From contig NZ_CP149817.1 in NCBI RefSeq assembly GCF_037935975.1, positions 2,294,001 through 2,358,000 of the forward strand: a stretch of DNA of 64,000 bases, in the 5' to 3' direction. Numbering within the stretch: the first letter of the stretch is position 1; each line of letters starts with the position of its first letter. The position numbers were made by a program, and so were the translations under genes. Below the pieces are notes generated by a model that worked only from the letters and a program-made list of their open reading frames with translations, was not told where the DNA came from and did no database searches. The DNA comes from Teredinibacter turnerae. GTDB lineage: Bacteria > Pseudomonadota > Gammaproteobacteria > Pseudomonadales > Cellvibrionaceae. Below are positions 53,828 to 63,052 of this stretch, piece after piece.

Positions 53828-56800
53828 TTACTGGCACGCGCCCAGACTTGTCCAGGATTGATCGCTCCCCGGCACCGTTGCAGTGTACCAGTTCGCGACA
53901 TAGAGTGTGTTTTGGTAGACCATTTGGTCGCCGGCGTCGGCGTGGTTAAATTCTCCACCGGACCAATCTTTGGCTGTCCAATTTGGGTAAACGTTAACTC
54001 CAGCACAATTGCTGCCGCCACCCGAAGAAGACGAACTTGAGGATGAACTGCTGGTTGCGCCTGATGAGGAGCTGCTTGAAGAAGAGCTACTTGAAGACGA
54101 GCTGCTACTGGAGCTGGAACTCGTTGAGCCATTACATCCGACTGGGCCACCATTACCCCATTGATTTGAGCAAGTGTTAATACCGATGCATTGGGCATTG
54201 TTTTCCCAGCCCCAGCCAGTGTTTTGATTCTGGCACAAAGCATAGAGCGCGCCGTACCAGTTGCACTGGCAGCTGGCGCCACCTGAAGAGCTGGAGCTGC
54301 TTGATGAACTGGAGCTTGAGCTTGAAGACGTTGAGCTTGCACTTGAAGAAGCCGAGCTGGACGAACTTGAAGAACTGCTGGATGAGTTGGAGCTGCTGGC
54401 ACTGGACGAGCTACTCGAGGAGCTGCTGGAAGAACTCATTCCGCCGGGGAAATCCGCCGCATCGTCCATGGCCGTACCGGCCTGATACTCCACCGCATTA
54501 CTGTAGCCATCACTATCCAGGTCATCGGCACCATCGGCAAAATTAAATGGGTCGAGTAAATAATTTACCTCAACACTATCCGGTATCAAGTCGTTATCCT
54601 GGTCCCCGGGGAAACTTAAAATAACGCCCCATGTCACTGCCCGGCTGTCGACTGCCGGTCCATCGCTTACTCCGATGACGGTTGCGTACTGGCCGGCGTG
54701 CTCAGAGCCCAGGCTGCCGGAAACAACACCGGTTTCGCTATCGAGACTCAAACCTGCGGGCAGGTTGTTGGCGGAATAAAACAGCGTATTGCCGTCGGCG
54801 TCGCTAGCGCTCAATGCAAAATTCACTGTCTCGCCTTCCTGGAAAATCCGTGGTTGTGGATTGCTAAGCACTGGGGCTGTATTGGTCGTCTGCTGTGGAA
54901 TACTCAAGTACAAACTTGTGCTGTCCAGGCTGCGCTGTCCAAATCCCGGGCCGGCCCATTCCACGGCAAGAGATTGCGGGCCCCATGCATCGAACACATC
55001 AAGCTGAAAATTATGATAGCCCTCGCTCAGGGTCACTGTGCCGGTTGTTGGCTTCTCCCAGAAACCCGTGTTGTTCACCACCATAGCGTTGTTAATACTT
55101 AATTGACTGCCATCGTCGGCGTCGGAAACGAAGGTGTACTGACCGGTTTGAGGAATGTAAATTAATGCAGTGAAGCGCAAAGCAAAGTTATCGTCGCGTT
55201 GCCGCAAGCCAAGATCAAAAGACGTGGTTGTGCCCGAACTCACCACGATTTCGTTATCCAGATTGGGCGTACCGAACCCGGTGGTTTCGTAGTAGGCGTA
55301 ATTTAATCCACTACTGCTGCTGAAATTGGGATCGATACGTTCGATCCATGCTTCAACAATATTAGCGCCAACTTCATCTACCAATGCTTTTGCCAGCGGG
55401 GGCATGGCATCTGTACCGATCCCGTTAATTAAGTGTAAGGCGGTTGAGCGCTCTGGAAACTGAGGAGTAATAATGAAGGGATCGATGAGTCCGAAATCGC
55501 GACTGCTGTTACCGTAAATAAGATTCTGTTGCGTAAGCTGGCTAGTAAAGCGCGCATCGAATTGTGCGCGGCCAGTTGCCGGCTGGTGGCAATAACTACA
55601 GTTGGCGTCTAGCCAGCTGCGCGCGCGCGATTCTAGTGAAGCACTGGCATCGTCAATATTTGCGCCTCGAATTAAATCCGCTACCTGGCTTTCGCTCAGT
55701 GAGGTATCGAAAATATTCAGATGGCTCCAGGTTTCTAATTGGTTGGCTAAAATTCCGCTTGGGTAATCTAAGTTACGGTTGATCTGGTGCGTGCGTGGGC
55801 CGAGCGCGCCTCCCGCGCCATCCGTATGGCAGGTTGTACACTGCGAGCGAGAGGGAAACAGCCAGGTTTGCGTACGGCTGCTACCATCGGCCAATAGAAC
55901 CGTGTAATCGGCGGTTTCGCTAGTTGTGAGCAAATCGGCATCGCTGAGGTCTGGGCGCCAGCGATAGGTGAGACCATACCATTTTTCATTTTCACCAAGC
56001 ACAAGCAGTCGCGTTTCCAGGCGTGCTCGAATGCTCGGGTCATTCTCATCCAAGGGTAATTCAAAGTGCTTCATCAATACCGTACCAACGGGGTATTGCC
56101 AATTACCTGATTCAGAAAACACAATTTTTTCGCTGGTGCTATCGCGGTTGCCATCGTTTGGAATCGCAATCCAACGCTGTTTAAAGGCGCCGTCGCTCCA
56201 GAAGGGTTGAACTAGGTCGTAAGGGATGAAGTAGTCGGCAACCTTAAAATCTACCAGATCATCAAAAATGCCCAGCAGAGAAATTTGCCCCGGGGCATCA
56301 ACCAATGGGCCGCTGTTGCGCGCAAGAGCGAAGATTGATGCGTTCTCACTGGCAACGTCGCCGAGAAATAATTCGCCATTATTATCCTGTCCCCATGTTG
56401 CCAGGTTGCCTGGTGAAAAGGTGAGTAAGCGGTCGAAAGTCGCGCCCAGACCATCTTCGTCTAGCGTGATCGCCCACACATAATCTGTCATGTAATCGCC
56501 AGCGATGTACTTGCCGTAGAGCTCAGGAAATTTAGAACCCCGATATACATACCCACCAATAATCGATTGTGATTCGTCGCGTGTGAAGTCGAGAAGTGGA
56601 TCTGTTAGTTCGCCTCTAATATTTGCAGGGGGATCATAATCGCCCGCTACGCTACCTTCACGAAAGGGCCAGCCGTAGTTTTTACCAAGCTCGATAATAT
56701 TGATTTCATCGCGCGCGAGATTACCTACCTCGCTTGACCAGATGCGGCCCGTTTCGGCGTCTAAGGTCATGCGGTGTGCATTGCGATTACCCACAGTGGC

Positions 56801-57796
56801 AAACTCTTCATACACACCACCTTCACCTACCCAGGGGTTATCATCGGGAATACAGTAAAAATTCCCGGTAATTTCTTCATAAATGCCATTGGCGAAATCG
56901 TTTTCCGGGCTAGCTTCATTCATTCGTCGCACTGGCACATGAGTGCCTTCAGGGCAGGCCCAGGTGCCATCGCCGTTAGGTGTTACATCCGTTGCAATAC
57001 GAATAATCCCGCCTTCGAAATTGTCCGTAATGCGTTGCGATGTGTCGTAACGAACCTGTTCACCTATCGCCAGCCACAAATAGCCGTCGTTATCGAAGGT
57101 TAAACCCCCGCCGCGGTGGGAAGCGTTGTAGAGTTGAATGTTAAGTAACGTGCGTTCGCTGTCTGGATCGGCCGTGTTGGTTTGGTGATTGAAGGTGAAG
57201 CGAGAAAGGCGCAAATACGCATCGTAAAAAACCTGGTCTTGTTCTTCTTGGAAGCTCTCAGGAACCGAATTGTTGCAGGGGTGATTCGCAACACCGTTGG
57301 TTTTAAATTCGCCCTCTAGCTCGAATTCGCCAGGAATAGTCGGGTGTGGCCCCACCACACCACAGCGCGACGTGTAATACACATAAAAATAATTAGCATA
57401 GGGCGAACCCTGCTGACCGAACTCTGGATGCACCACCATATTCAAAAAGCCGCCATCAAAAACATTGGCAACTCTGTCGCGCATGTCGAGCACAATGTTA
57501 GAAGAGGTGACGTTAGGTGTATTTTCGAACGCCTGAATTAAACCGGAGCGCGAAGCTGCGAACAGCTGATTGTTCGCCGGGTTGGCGGTAATGGCTAAGG
57601 TTAAATCGAGGTCCAGGTTGGTGAAAATTGGCTCCGCAGCCCAGTCGGAATTGCTCGGGTCGAGTGGTTTTGTGGTTGGTAGGGTACCGTTTAAAAACGG
57701 CGCAACAGGAATATTTTCATCGATGCCGCTGGGTCCAGCCAGTGCACCCTGAAATAACAATACAGCAATGGTAAGTGTTAGAAAGCGATTTTTCAT
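53828..57796 (-). CDS. Secreted PQQ-dehydrogenase-like / diheme / PA14 / CBM10 / CBM5 redox protein
   Basis: A 1322-residue exported protein. Order of parts: Sec signal peptide (1-20, ending GALA); a glucose/sorbosone dehydrogenase-type six-bladed propeller (about 55-490, NPANNQLFAASRSGLIQAF, SHRGGGLTFDNDGYLWLAIG, IIELGKNYGWPFREG); a diheme c-type region with CTTCH (653-657) and CSYCH (733-737); a PA14-like domain (about 830-965); an Ig-like putative-binding domain; Asp-rich calcium-type repeats (GDQDNDLIPDSVEV, DDLDSDGYSNAVEY); a poly-Ser linker; a CBM10 with six cysteines starting at 1176; a second poly-Ser linker; and a CBM5/12 at 1264-1322 (YPNW, NTLYVANWYT, SWTSLGAC). Such proteins in cellulolytic Cellvibrionaceae are thought to donate electrons to lytic polysaccharide monooxygenases. 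Single gene. Confidence 0.9.
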   Translation of the reverse strand: MKNRFLTLTIAVLLFQGALAGPSGIDENIPVAPFLNGTLPTTKPLDPSNSDWAAEPIFTNLDLDLTLAITANPANNQLFAASRSGLIQAFENTPNVTSSNIVLDMRDRVANVFDGGFLNMVVHPEFGQQGSPYANYFYVYYTSRCGVVGPHPTIPGEFELEGEFKTNGVANHPCNNSVPESFQEEQDQVFYDAYLRLSRFTFNHQTNTADPDSERTLLNIQLYNASHRGGGLTFDNDGYLWLAIGEQVRYDTSQRITDNFEGGIIRIATDVTPNGDGTWACPEGTHVPVRRMNEASPENDFANGIYEEITGNFYCIPDDNPWVGEGGVYEEFATVGNRNAHRMTLDAETGRIWSSEVGNLARDEINIIELGKNYGWPFREGSVAGDYDPPANIRGELTDPLLDFTRDESQSIIGGYVYRGSKFPELYGKYIAGDYMTDYVWAITLDEDGLGATFDRLLTFSPGNLATWGQDNNGELFLGDVASENASIFALARNSGPLVDAPGQISLLGIFDDLVDFKVADYFIPYDLVQPFWSDGAFKQRWIAIPNDGNRDSTSEKIVFSESGNWQYPVGTVLMKHFELPLDENDPSIRARLETRLLVLGENEKWYGLTYRWRPDLSDADLLTTSETADYTVLLADGSSRTQTWLFPSRSQCTTCHTDGAGGALGPRTHQINRNLDYPSGILANQLETWSHLNIFDTSLSESQVADLIRGANIDDASASLESRARSWLDANCSYCHQPATGRAQFDARFTSQLTQQNLIYGNSSRDFGLIDPFIITPQFPERSTALHLINGIGTDAMPPLAKALVDEVGANIVEAWIERIDPNFSSSSGLNYAYYETTGFGTPNLDNEIVVSSGTTTSFDLGLRQRDDNFALRFTALIYIPQTGQYTFVSDADDGSQLSINNAMVVNNTGFWEKPTTGTVTLSEGYHNFQLDVFDAWGPQSLAVEWAGPGFGQRSLDSTSLYLSIPQQTTNTAPVLSNPQPRIFQEGETVNFALSASDADGNTLFYSANNLPAGLSLDSETGVVSGSLGSEHAGQYATVIGVSDGPAVDSRAVTWGVILSFPGDQDNDLIPDSVEVNYLLDPFNFADGADDLDSDGYSNAVEYQAGTAMDDAADFPGGMSSSSSSSSSSSSASSSNSSSSSSSSSSSASSSASSTSSSSSSSSSSSSSSSGGASCQCNWYGALYALCQNQNTGWGWENNAQCIGINTCSNQWGNGGPVGCNGSTSSSSSSSSSSSSSSSSSSSSGATSSSSSSSSSSGGGSNCAGVNVYPNWTAKDWSGGEFNHADAGDQMVYQNTLYVANWYTATVPGSDQSWTSLGACQ

Positions 57797-58560
57797 GCCA
57801 GCCCCCAGCTGTGCGTTTTTGATAATCCCCAGTCTACCGCAGAGTGATATTTATACACAGGGTATTTTTTATACGAGACACATGTTCATGGTTAAATGAG
57901 AATCCGCGCAACTTGCGAGATAATTAAATTAACAAAACAAAATATTAAAACGGCTGTTTATTATTTTTTATCTTTTAGATTTTAAAAAAATAATTTGTCA
58001 TTTTTGTTTCAAAAATAAGTGTTACGGGCGGGTGCTGATGGTGGTGGTGTGGTTATCTATTGAGATTTGGGCTCATGTCTGTTGGTGTTTGTTGGTTGTG
58101 TTATCGTTTCTGTATCAAAAGGAAGTTCGATTTTGTTGTGGTTCGCGCTGGCCTCATTACGTTTTTGAATAGTGTTCTAGGTTTTTGTATCCATTTGTGG
58201 GTATATAAATATCCGTGTATTTTTGGTTAAGCTTTATGTCGCAGTGTGTAATGCCGAAATGTTGCTTTTTGCCTGCGGGCGTGGCGATTTTAAAACAAAC
58301 GTTAGGTTGGTGCTGTATGTGTTAAAACGCTGAATAATGCTGGCTAATATGTTTATTTTATGGGGTGTATTGAATTTTTGGTGGTGAGTAAATTTAGGGT
58401 CGTGGCTATCGCATTTTCTTATTTAAGACGGTTGTATAATTCCGGTTGCATCGGCTTAGGTGGCTTGTAATCTAATAGTCAGTAGCTGGGGCGGCGAGAA
58501 TCACGCATTCCTATAGGGTGTGAAACAGAAGCTCGTTGCGGAGGGGGCTCATCTGACACG

Positions 58561-58602
58561 CCGCCACATAAATACACGCTGAAGCTTGTATTTATGTGGC
58601 GG
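58561..58602. repeat. Perfect 16-bp inverted repeat
   Basis: CCGCCACATAAATACA and TGTATTTATGTGGCGG are perfect complements around a 10-base loop (CGCTGAAGCT). There is no T-run after it on the plus strand (GTGATAAA). It may be a structured RNA element, a terminator of a different kind or part of a mobile-element remnant. Confidence 0.8.
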
Positions 58603-58684
58603 GTGATAAAAGTAAAGACTTAGGCGGCAAACTGTGAGTAATATTGATAAACCAATTTTGCGAATAGGGCAGCAGGGAGGGTGA

Positions 58685-58717
58685 TGTTATTGGGGTAGGC
58701 CGCCTGCCCCAATAACA
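58685..58717. repeat. Perfect 11-bp inverted repeat with inner stem
   Basis: TGTTATTGGGG pairs with CCCCAATAACA; inside, AGG pairs with CCT. It lies 83 bp after the first hairpin. Part of the same motif (CGCCCCAAACACCAG) is repeated just downstream, so it could belong to a small repeat family. Confidence 0.7.
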
Positions 58718-59117
58718 CCAGTCGCCCCAAACACCAGTAATGAACATGTTATAAATTCGTCGTATTTATAAATATGGCATTTTTTTTTGATCGGCCATTG
58801 CCGCAGTTCTGGTTATCACTGTTTTGGCGTAAAATATTCGCACATCGAAACGATGTGTTTTGTCAGATCGCTTTAGGCTCAGCGCGCAAAAAAATAACCC
58901 TAGTTTCTCCGACCGATTTTCCAAGAATTCCTGGCTGGCTTTATAAAGCACAGAAAAAAACTGATGCTTATCAACAAGTCCAGGCAGAAAAATTGGAAAA
59001 TGGGCGCCTGACGTGTTTTAACGCTCAATGTATAAGCGTTGGCTGGCGCGCATTACAAGAACCATTACACTTTGTAACACACTCGTGTCGGTGCTATTTC
59101 CCCGCGTGGTAAACGCT

Positions 59118-60182
59118 ATGAATGACGTATTGATCAAACTCGGTTTTGTCCCCTTTTTTGCTCAACAACTAGCTGACCCCGTTGTTCTGGAGAGTCGTCT
59201 GGGGCGGGTTATTTCTGTAAAGAGGTCTGTTGTCTTGGTTGCTTGCGGCGATCAGAGGCGAAATGTAGAGCTGACGTTAAACCTGCAGCAGGCCGAACCT
59301 GTTGATCGTCCAACGGTTGGTGACTGGGTTATTTTGGATGAAACACACACCCGAATTGAGCAGGTGCTTGAAAGAAAGAGCCTTTTCAAGCGAATCGGGT
59401 CTGGCAATACGACGCAGTTTCAGCCGATTGCCGCAAATATCGATGTGGTATTTATCGTCACCTCCTGCAACGATGAATTTAAAGAGTCCCGTCTTGAACG
59501 TTACCTCGCTTTGTGCGATGAGGCTGGGGCTATCCCGGTAATTATCCTCACTAAGGTCGATCTCTTAGATGATGCCGGTGGCTATATCGAGCGTGCGCGC
59601 AGCGTTCAGTCCGGAGTAGCGGTGGAGGTGGTCAATGCGCTCGATCCATCCACGCTCGATGGTGTAAAAGGGTGGATAGAGGGTAATTCAACGATTGCGC
59701 TTGTTGGCTCCTCCGGTGTGGGCAAGTCCACGCTGCTGAATGCGCTGGCGGAGGACACCTTAGCCGTCACTGGCAACATTCGGGAAGATGACAAAAAAGG
59801 TCGGCATACAACCACCCACAGGGAGTTGTATTTTCTCTCTTCCGGTGGGCTAATTATTGATGTGCCGGGGATGCGGGAACTGCGGGTCGCTGACGTAGAT
59901 GATGCATTGGGCCATGTTTTTGACGATATCGAGGAGTTGTCTGAGAAATGCAGGTTTATCGATTGTAAACATATGAATGAGCCTGGCTGTGCTGTACTGG
60001 CAGCGATTGAAGAAGGGAGGCTGAGTGGTCGTAGATTGGCCAGTTACCAAAAACTGGTGCGTGAAAATGAATTCGCGACATCAACCTTGGCAGAAAAGCG
60101 CGCTAAAGATCGCAGTTTTGGCAAAATGGTTAAAGGTGGAAAACTCCACAAGGAAAAAACCGGCCGCCGCGGCCCTCCATAG
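59118..60182 (+). CDS. rsgA: Ribosome small subunit-dependent GTPase A (RsgA)
   Basis: Circularly permuted GTPase that checks late 30S assembly. From the ATG at 59118 there are 354 residues: an N-terminal OB-fold (about 25-90), then permuted G motifs in the order G4 TKVD (145-148), G1 GSSGVGKST (197-205), G2-like KKGRHTTTHRELY and G3 DVPGMRE (248-254). The C-terminal zinc finger is CRFIDCKHMNEPGC. The start LIKLGFVPFFAQQL matches the second RsgA branch common in gammaproteobacteria, so another rsgA copy may exist elsewhere in the genome. The frame runs upstream to 59028, but that part is not conserved. Confidence 0.93.
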   Translation: MNDVLIKLGFVPFFAQQLADPVVLESRLGRVISVKRSVVLVACGDQRRNVELTLNLQQAEPVDRPTVGDWVILDETHTRIEQVLERKSLFKRIGSGNTTQFQPIAANIDVVFIVTSCNDEFKESRLERYLALCDEAGAIPVIILTKVDLLDDAGGYIERARSVQSGVAVEVVNALDPSTLDGVKGWIEGNSTIALVGSSGVGKSTLLNALAEDTLAVTGNIREDDKKGRHTTTHRELYFLSSGGLIIDVPGMRELRVADVDDALGHVFDDIEELSEKCRFIDCKHMNEPGCAVLAAIEEGRLSGRRLASYQKLVRENEFATSTLAEKRAKDRSFGKMVKGGKLHKEKTGRRGPP

Positions 60183-60395
60183 CGGTGCTCCGCTCCTACG
60201 AAACCGTTCCTTTCTTTTCGGCAGTTGGTCGAACCTGGCGATTTCATTCTGAGGCAGCCCAGGTACTAAGTTGCCATTCCCAATCTTTCATAGCCAGGTC
60301 GCTTACGGCTCAATCCAGCAATATGGCCTAACTGCACGCGCAAAGATATAATCCGCCAGCAGGTTTTGCATTATCAATCACATGGAAATATAACT

Positions 60396-60764
60396 ATGTT
60401 AAAAAGCATTTTGAAATTGTTGATCGTGGTAAGTGTTGTTGGGGTTGTAGGCTGTACCACGAGTGGTACTTTTGTGGTTCCTGAGGGTAGCCAGCTCTAT
60501 CTGGCTGGAAGGGATACCCCTGTAGATATCAATGCAAATGGCGAGGTTCGTACACACGGCTTTAAATGGAGCCAAATTGGTATACCGCCTGGCGGTGGTG
60601 TGTCTTACCGGCTGGAAAAAGACGGAAAAACAATTCAGGAAGGAAAATTAAGATCTAAATTTAGACCTGCATCCATATTTATACCTATCTATGGGGTTGT
60701 GGCGTGCCCGGTCGGATTGAATGGCGATATTACCTATGATCTTATCAACGGGACGCAGGAATAA
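60396..60764 (+). CDS. Small predicted lipoprotein, unknown function
   Basis: From the ATG at 60396, 122 residues: a signal peptide (LKSILKLLIVVSVVGVVGC) with lipobox VVGC (Cys20), so it should be lipid-anchored. The mature part is rich in strands (GSQLYLAGRDTPVDINANGEVRTHGFKW, IPPGGGVSYRLEKDGKTIQEGKLRSKF) and contains a hydrophobic segment IFIPIYGVVACPVG near the C-terminus. No family recognised. Single gene between rsgA and the rtcR remnant. Confidence 0.75.
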   Translation: MLKSILKLLIVVSVVGVVGCTTSGTFVVPEGSQLYLAGRDTPVDINANGEVRTHGFKWSQIGIPPGGGVSYRLEKDGKTIQEGKLRSKFRPASIFIPIYGVVACPVGLNGDITYDLINGTQE

Positions 60765-61009
60765 CTTGCATCTTTAAGCAGCCGTGCCGCAGGGATTTAA
60801 GTATTTTTGCGGGGTTGTTGTATTGCGTTTCATGTATTGCATTTGATGTATGGCGTTTAGCTGGGGCTGGTTGGGTGCTGAGTATCAGCGCCCACCTTAG
60901 CCTTCAGTTGAGCGTTTAGCCCGTCAGAGTTTCGGCCACGAACTCATTTAACCCAACCCTTTTCAGCGTTGAGTTAGCTATGTTAAATCGCGTTTATCTC
61001 CTCTACCCA

Positions 61010-61342
61010 TTATTGAATATCCGAAAATTCCAGCCCATATTTAGCCAGTAGTTGTTTAACCCTGTGGGAATCGTTATTGGATTTTTTCAGGTTTCGGCTC
61101 TTATCGAACAGCTTTCTCCCCGCTTCTGCCATTGAGCTAGATGCTTTGCAAACTGAAACTATGCCCGCCAGGTTCATTTGCTCGTAATAATCTAGCGCAT
61201 TTAGCCCGGCGCTTCCGAGCAGGGGTTCCAGCAATGCCTGTGGCGTTGTTGGGGTGGGGGGCTGTGTTGTTCGCCATTTGCCTTCCAAGCGTTTTAGTTC
61301 CTCAGCGACGACATTGCGGGTTATACGGCCGTTGCGGTGCAC
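61010..61342 (-). pseudogene. rtcR: C-terminal remnant of an RtcR-type sigma-54 regulator
   Basis: A 110-codon frame whose sequence resembles the C-terminal end of RtcR, the activator of the RNA-repair genes rtcBA: NGRITRNVVAEELKRLEGKW, LDYYEQMNLAGIVSVCKASSSMAEAGRKLF, then SNNDSHRVKQLLAKYGLEF. In full RtcR this follows the AAA+ domain. Here the frame begins at a GTG with an in-frame stop (TAA) two codons upstream, and no AAA+ or CARF domain is present next to it. A short repeat (CTCGCTACTAC twice) lies at the break. No rtcA or rtcB is in the window. A truncated relic is the best reading; a small expressed protein cannot be excluded. Confidence 0.6.
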
Positions 61343-61500
61343 GCGTTACTACCCCTCGCTACTACCTCTCGCTACTACCCCGCAATGCTACCCAATGAAG
61401 TTACCGTCTTCACGTTGGTTCACAACGTCATCAAACGGCCGGTGTTGCCAGCTCCCGTGTGCTGAACGAGAAAAAAGTTCCATAACCTGTTGTAATCTAC

Positions 61501-61519
61501 ATGATAAGTATTATCATTG
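61501..61519 (+). promoter_or_regulatory. Fur box upstream of exbB
   Basis: ATGATAA-GTA-TTATCAT is a perfect inverted repeat with the NAT(A/T)AT hexamers of a Fur site, 43 bp before the exbB ATG. It predicts iron-repressed expression of the exbB-exbD-exbD-tonB operon. Confidence 0.82.
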
Positions 61520-61561
61520 CGATTAATATATGTGTTTGGCGCATTTTTGGTGAGGTTTGGT

Positions 61562-62215
61562 ATGCAGGCGTTGGTGGAGTTTCTGGTGCTTGGAGGGCTG
61601 GTGGTGCAGGTGCTACTGGTGTTTTCGGTGGTATCTGTGGCGATCATTCTGGTTAAGTTGTGGCAGGCATTTCAGTATCGCCCGGCAGCCAACGCGCACC
61701 CCGAGCAGGTTTTGGGGCACTTCGAGAAAGGCGAATGGCAGCAAGCCTTGCTGCTAAGTAAAAATCAGCGCAATGCACGCGCCTTGGTGATGGCTTCCGC
61801 CCTTAATGCGTTTGACCAGGGCTCGCTCGGGGAGGCCGACGTTCGAGCCGAGGTGGGCCGGGTTGCCCGCAATGCGATAGAAGAACAACAGCGTTATTTG
61901 CGGGTGCTTGAGGTTGTGGCGATGGTCGCTCCGCTGCTGGGGCTATTTGGCACCGTACTCGGGATGATTTCGGCGTTTCAGGCGATGGAAAACGCCGGTG
62001 CGCAGGTGAATCCTTCAGTGTTGTCCGCTGGAATCTGGAAAGCACTCATGACCACAGCGGTAGGGTTGGCGGTTGCTATTCCTGTGTCCATTGCTCATAG
62101 CTGGCTGGAACGCAGAGTAGAAAACCTAGCTCACCATATTTCTGATGATGTACAGCGGCTGTTTACGGCGTTTCACCAGCGCAATGCCCAACCTGTAGCC
62201 AAAAAACAGGCGTGA
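61562..62215 (+). CDS. exbB: ExbB/TolQ-type proton-channel protein
   Basis: MotA/TolQ/ExbB-family inner-membrane protein, 217 residues from the ATG at 61562 with GGTGAGG in front. Three membrane helices are seen: VEFLVLGGLVVQVLLVFSVV, VAMVAPLLGLFGTVLGMISAF (with the conserved Gly/Thr of the channel) and KALMTTAVGLAVAIPVSIAH. It uses the proton gradient to energise TonB. An in-frame start at 61517 would overlap the Fur box and is unlikely. The first gene of the operon. Confidence 0.92.
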   Translation: MQALVEFLVLGGLVVQVLLVFSVVSVAIILVKLWQAFQYRPAANAHPEQVLGHFEKGEWQQALLLSKNQRNARALVMASALNAFDQGSLGEADVRAEVGRVARNAIEEQQRYLRVLEVVAMVAPLLGLFGTVLGMISAFQAMENAGAQVNPSVLSAGIWKALMTTAVGLAVAIPVSIAHSWLERRVENLAHHISDDVQRLFTAFHQRNAQPVAKKQA

Positions 62216-62219
62216 TAGC

Positions 62220-62636
62220 GTGTTAGAGGCATATATCGATAAACCGCGGCGAAAAAAAATAAGCCTGACTGCGCTGATTGATGTGGTGTTTATTCTGCTG
62301 CTGTTTTTTATGCTGACATCGTCGTTTAGTCAGTCGCGTGCGGTCGATTTATCACAGCCCATAGCGTCGGCAACAGCGTCCGTAGCGCCTCGTACGCAGC
62401 TGCTATTACTCTATACAGACGGCCACTTACGCTTGCATAACAGTGATTTTTTTCTCGCTCACTATCGCGAGTTATCGGGTTCACATTTAACTGAGCTCGA
62501 CAATACCGCGCCGGTGGTATTGCTCACTGAAAGCACAGTCCAGATTGCCGCTATTACGGAGCTGCTGAGTCGTTTACACGTGTTGAATTTTGAGCGAACG
62601 ACGCTCGGTGGCGTGTTGCCAGAGGACCAGCAATGA
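62220..62636 (+). CDS. exbD: ExbD/TolR-type protein 1
   Basis: A 138-residue bitopic protein. Its single TM segment has the essential Asp: SLTALIDVVFILLLFFML (Asp21). The periplasmic part is short. Starts at a GTG four bases after exbB. The next gene is a second exbD, so the complex may contain two different ExbD chains. Confidence 0.9.
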   Translation: MLEAYIDKPRRKKISLTALIDVVFILLLFFMLTSSFSQSRAVDLSQPIASATASVAPRTQLLLLYTDGHLRLHNSDFFLAHYRELSGSHLTELDNTAPVVLLTESTVQIAAITELLSRLHVLNFERTTLGGVLPEDQQ

Positions 62637-63052
62637 ACGGGTTTTCGCCACAGGAACTTATTGGTCCGCGCAAACGCTCTGACTCCGAGGGAATGATTCC
62701 GCTCATCAATATCGTATTTCTGCTGCTTATCTTTTTTATGGTTGCGGGCCAAATGAGCTGGTTAAGCCAACTGAATCTGGAGCTGCCGAAGTCGAACAGC
62801 CAGAAGCCTGTCGACGCCTCTCAGCCGACACTCGCGCAGGATGCCGCAGGACAGCTGTATTTTAATGGCGACAGCGTCTCAACTGAAGAATTGGCTGCAC
62901 GCCTTGCTAACGTGGTAGTGACTGATACGCCTATCAATATTTCGATGGATAAACACCTAACCGCAAAAGAGTTGGATGTTGTTCTCGCGCAGTTGCGTCA
63001 AGCGGGTATAGCACAATTTGTATTGTATTCAACCGTAACGGACGACTTATGA
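62633..63052 (+). CDS. exbD: ExbD/TolR-type protein 2
   Basis: A 139-residue bitopic protein. In its TM segment, MIPLINIVFLLLIFFMV, the residue aligned with the essential Asp of ExbD is Asn (INIVF versus the usual IDVVF), so it probably cannot carry protons itself. The periplasmic domain ends QLRQAGIAQFVLYSTVTDDL, as in the TolR/ExbD family. It overlaps the first exbD by four bases (ATGA) and tonB by four bases. Confidence 0.9.
   Translation: MNGFSPQELIGPRKRSDSEGMIPLINIVFLLLIFFMVAGQMSWLSQLNLELPKSNSQKPVDASQPTLAQDAAGQLYFNGDSVSTEELAARLANVVVTDTPINISMDKHLTAKELDVVLAQLRQAGIAQFVLYSTVTDDL

Larger units (their letters stand above)
57797..58773. other. Gene-free AT-rich kilobase with two strong hairpins
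   Basis: No coding frame of any credibility. The first 700 bp are AT- and GT-rich, with many T-runs. Near the end two long inverted repeats occur, listed separately. The region likely contains the promoter of the large secreted protein; no specific box was assigned. Confidence 0.5.

Noticed and set aside
54261-54546. Acidic Leu/Glu-rich frame opposite the poly-serine linkers
   Set aside because: It is the complement of serine codon runs in the large secreted protein and has no start site or family.
58774-59112. 112-codon frame before rsgA
   Set aside because: No ribosome-binding site, unusual composition, overlaps the 5' region of rsgA, no recognisable motif.
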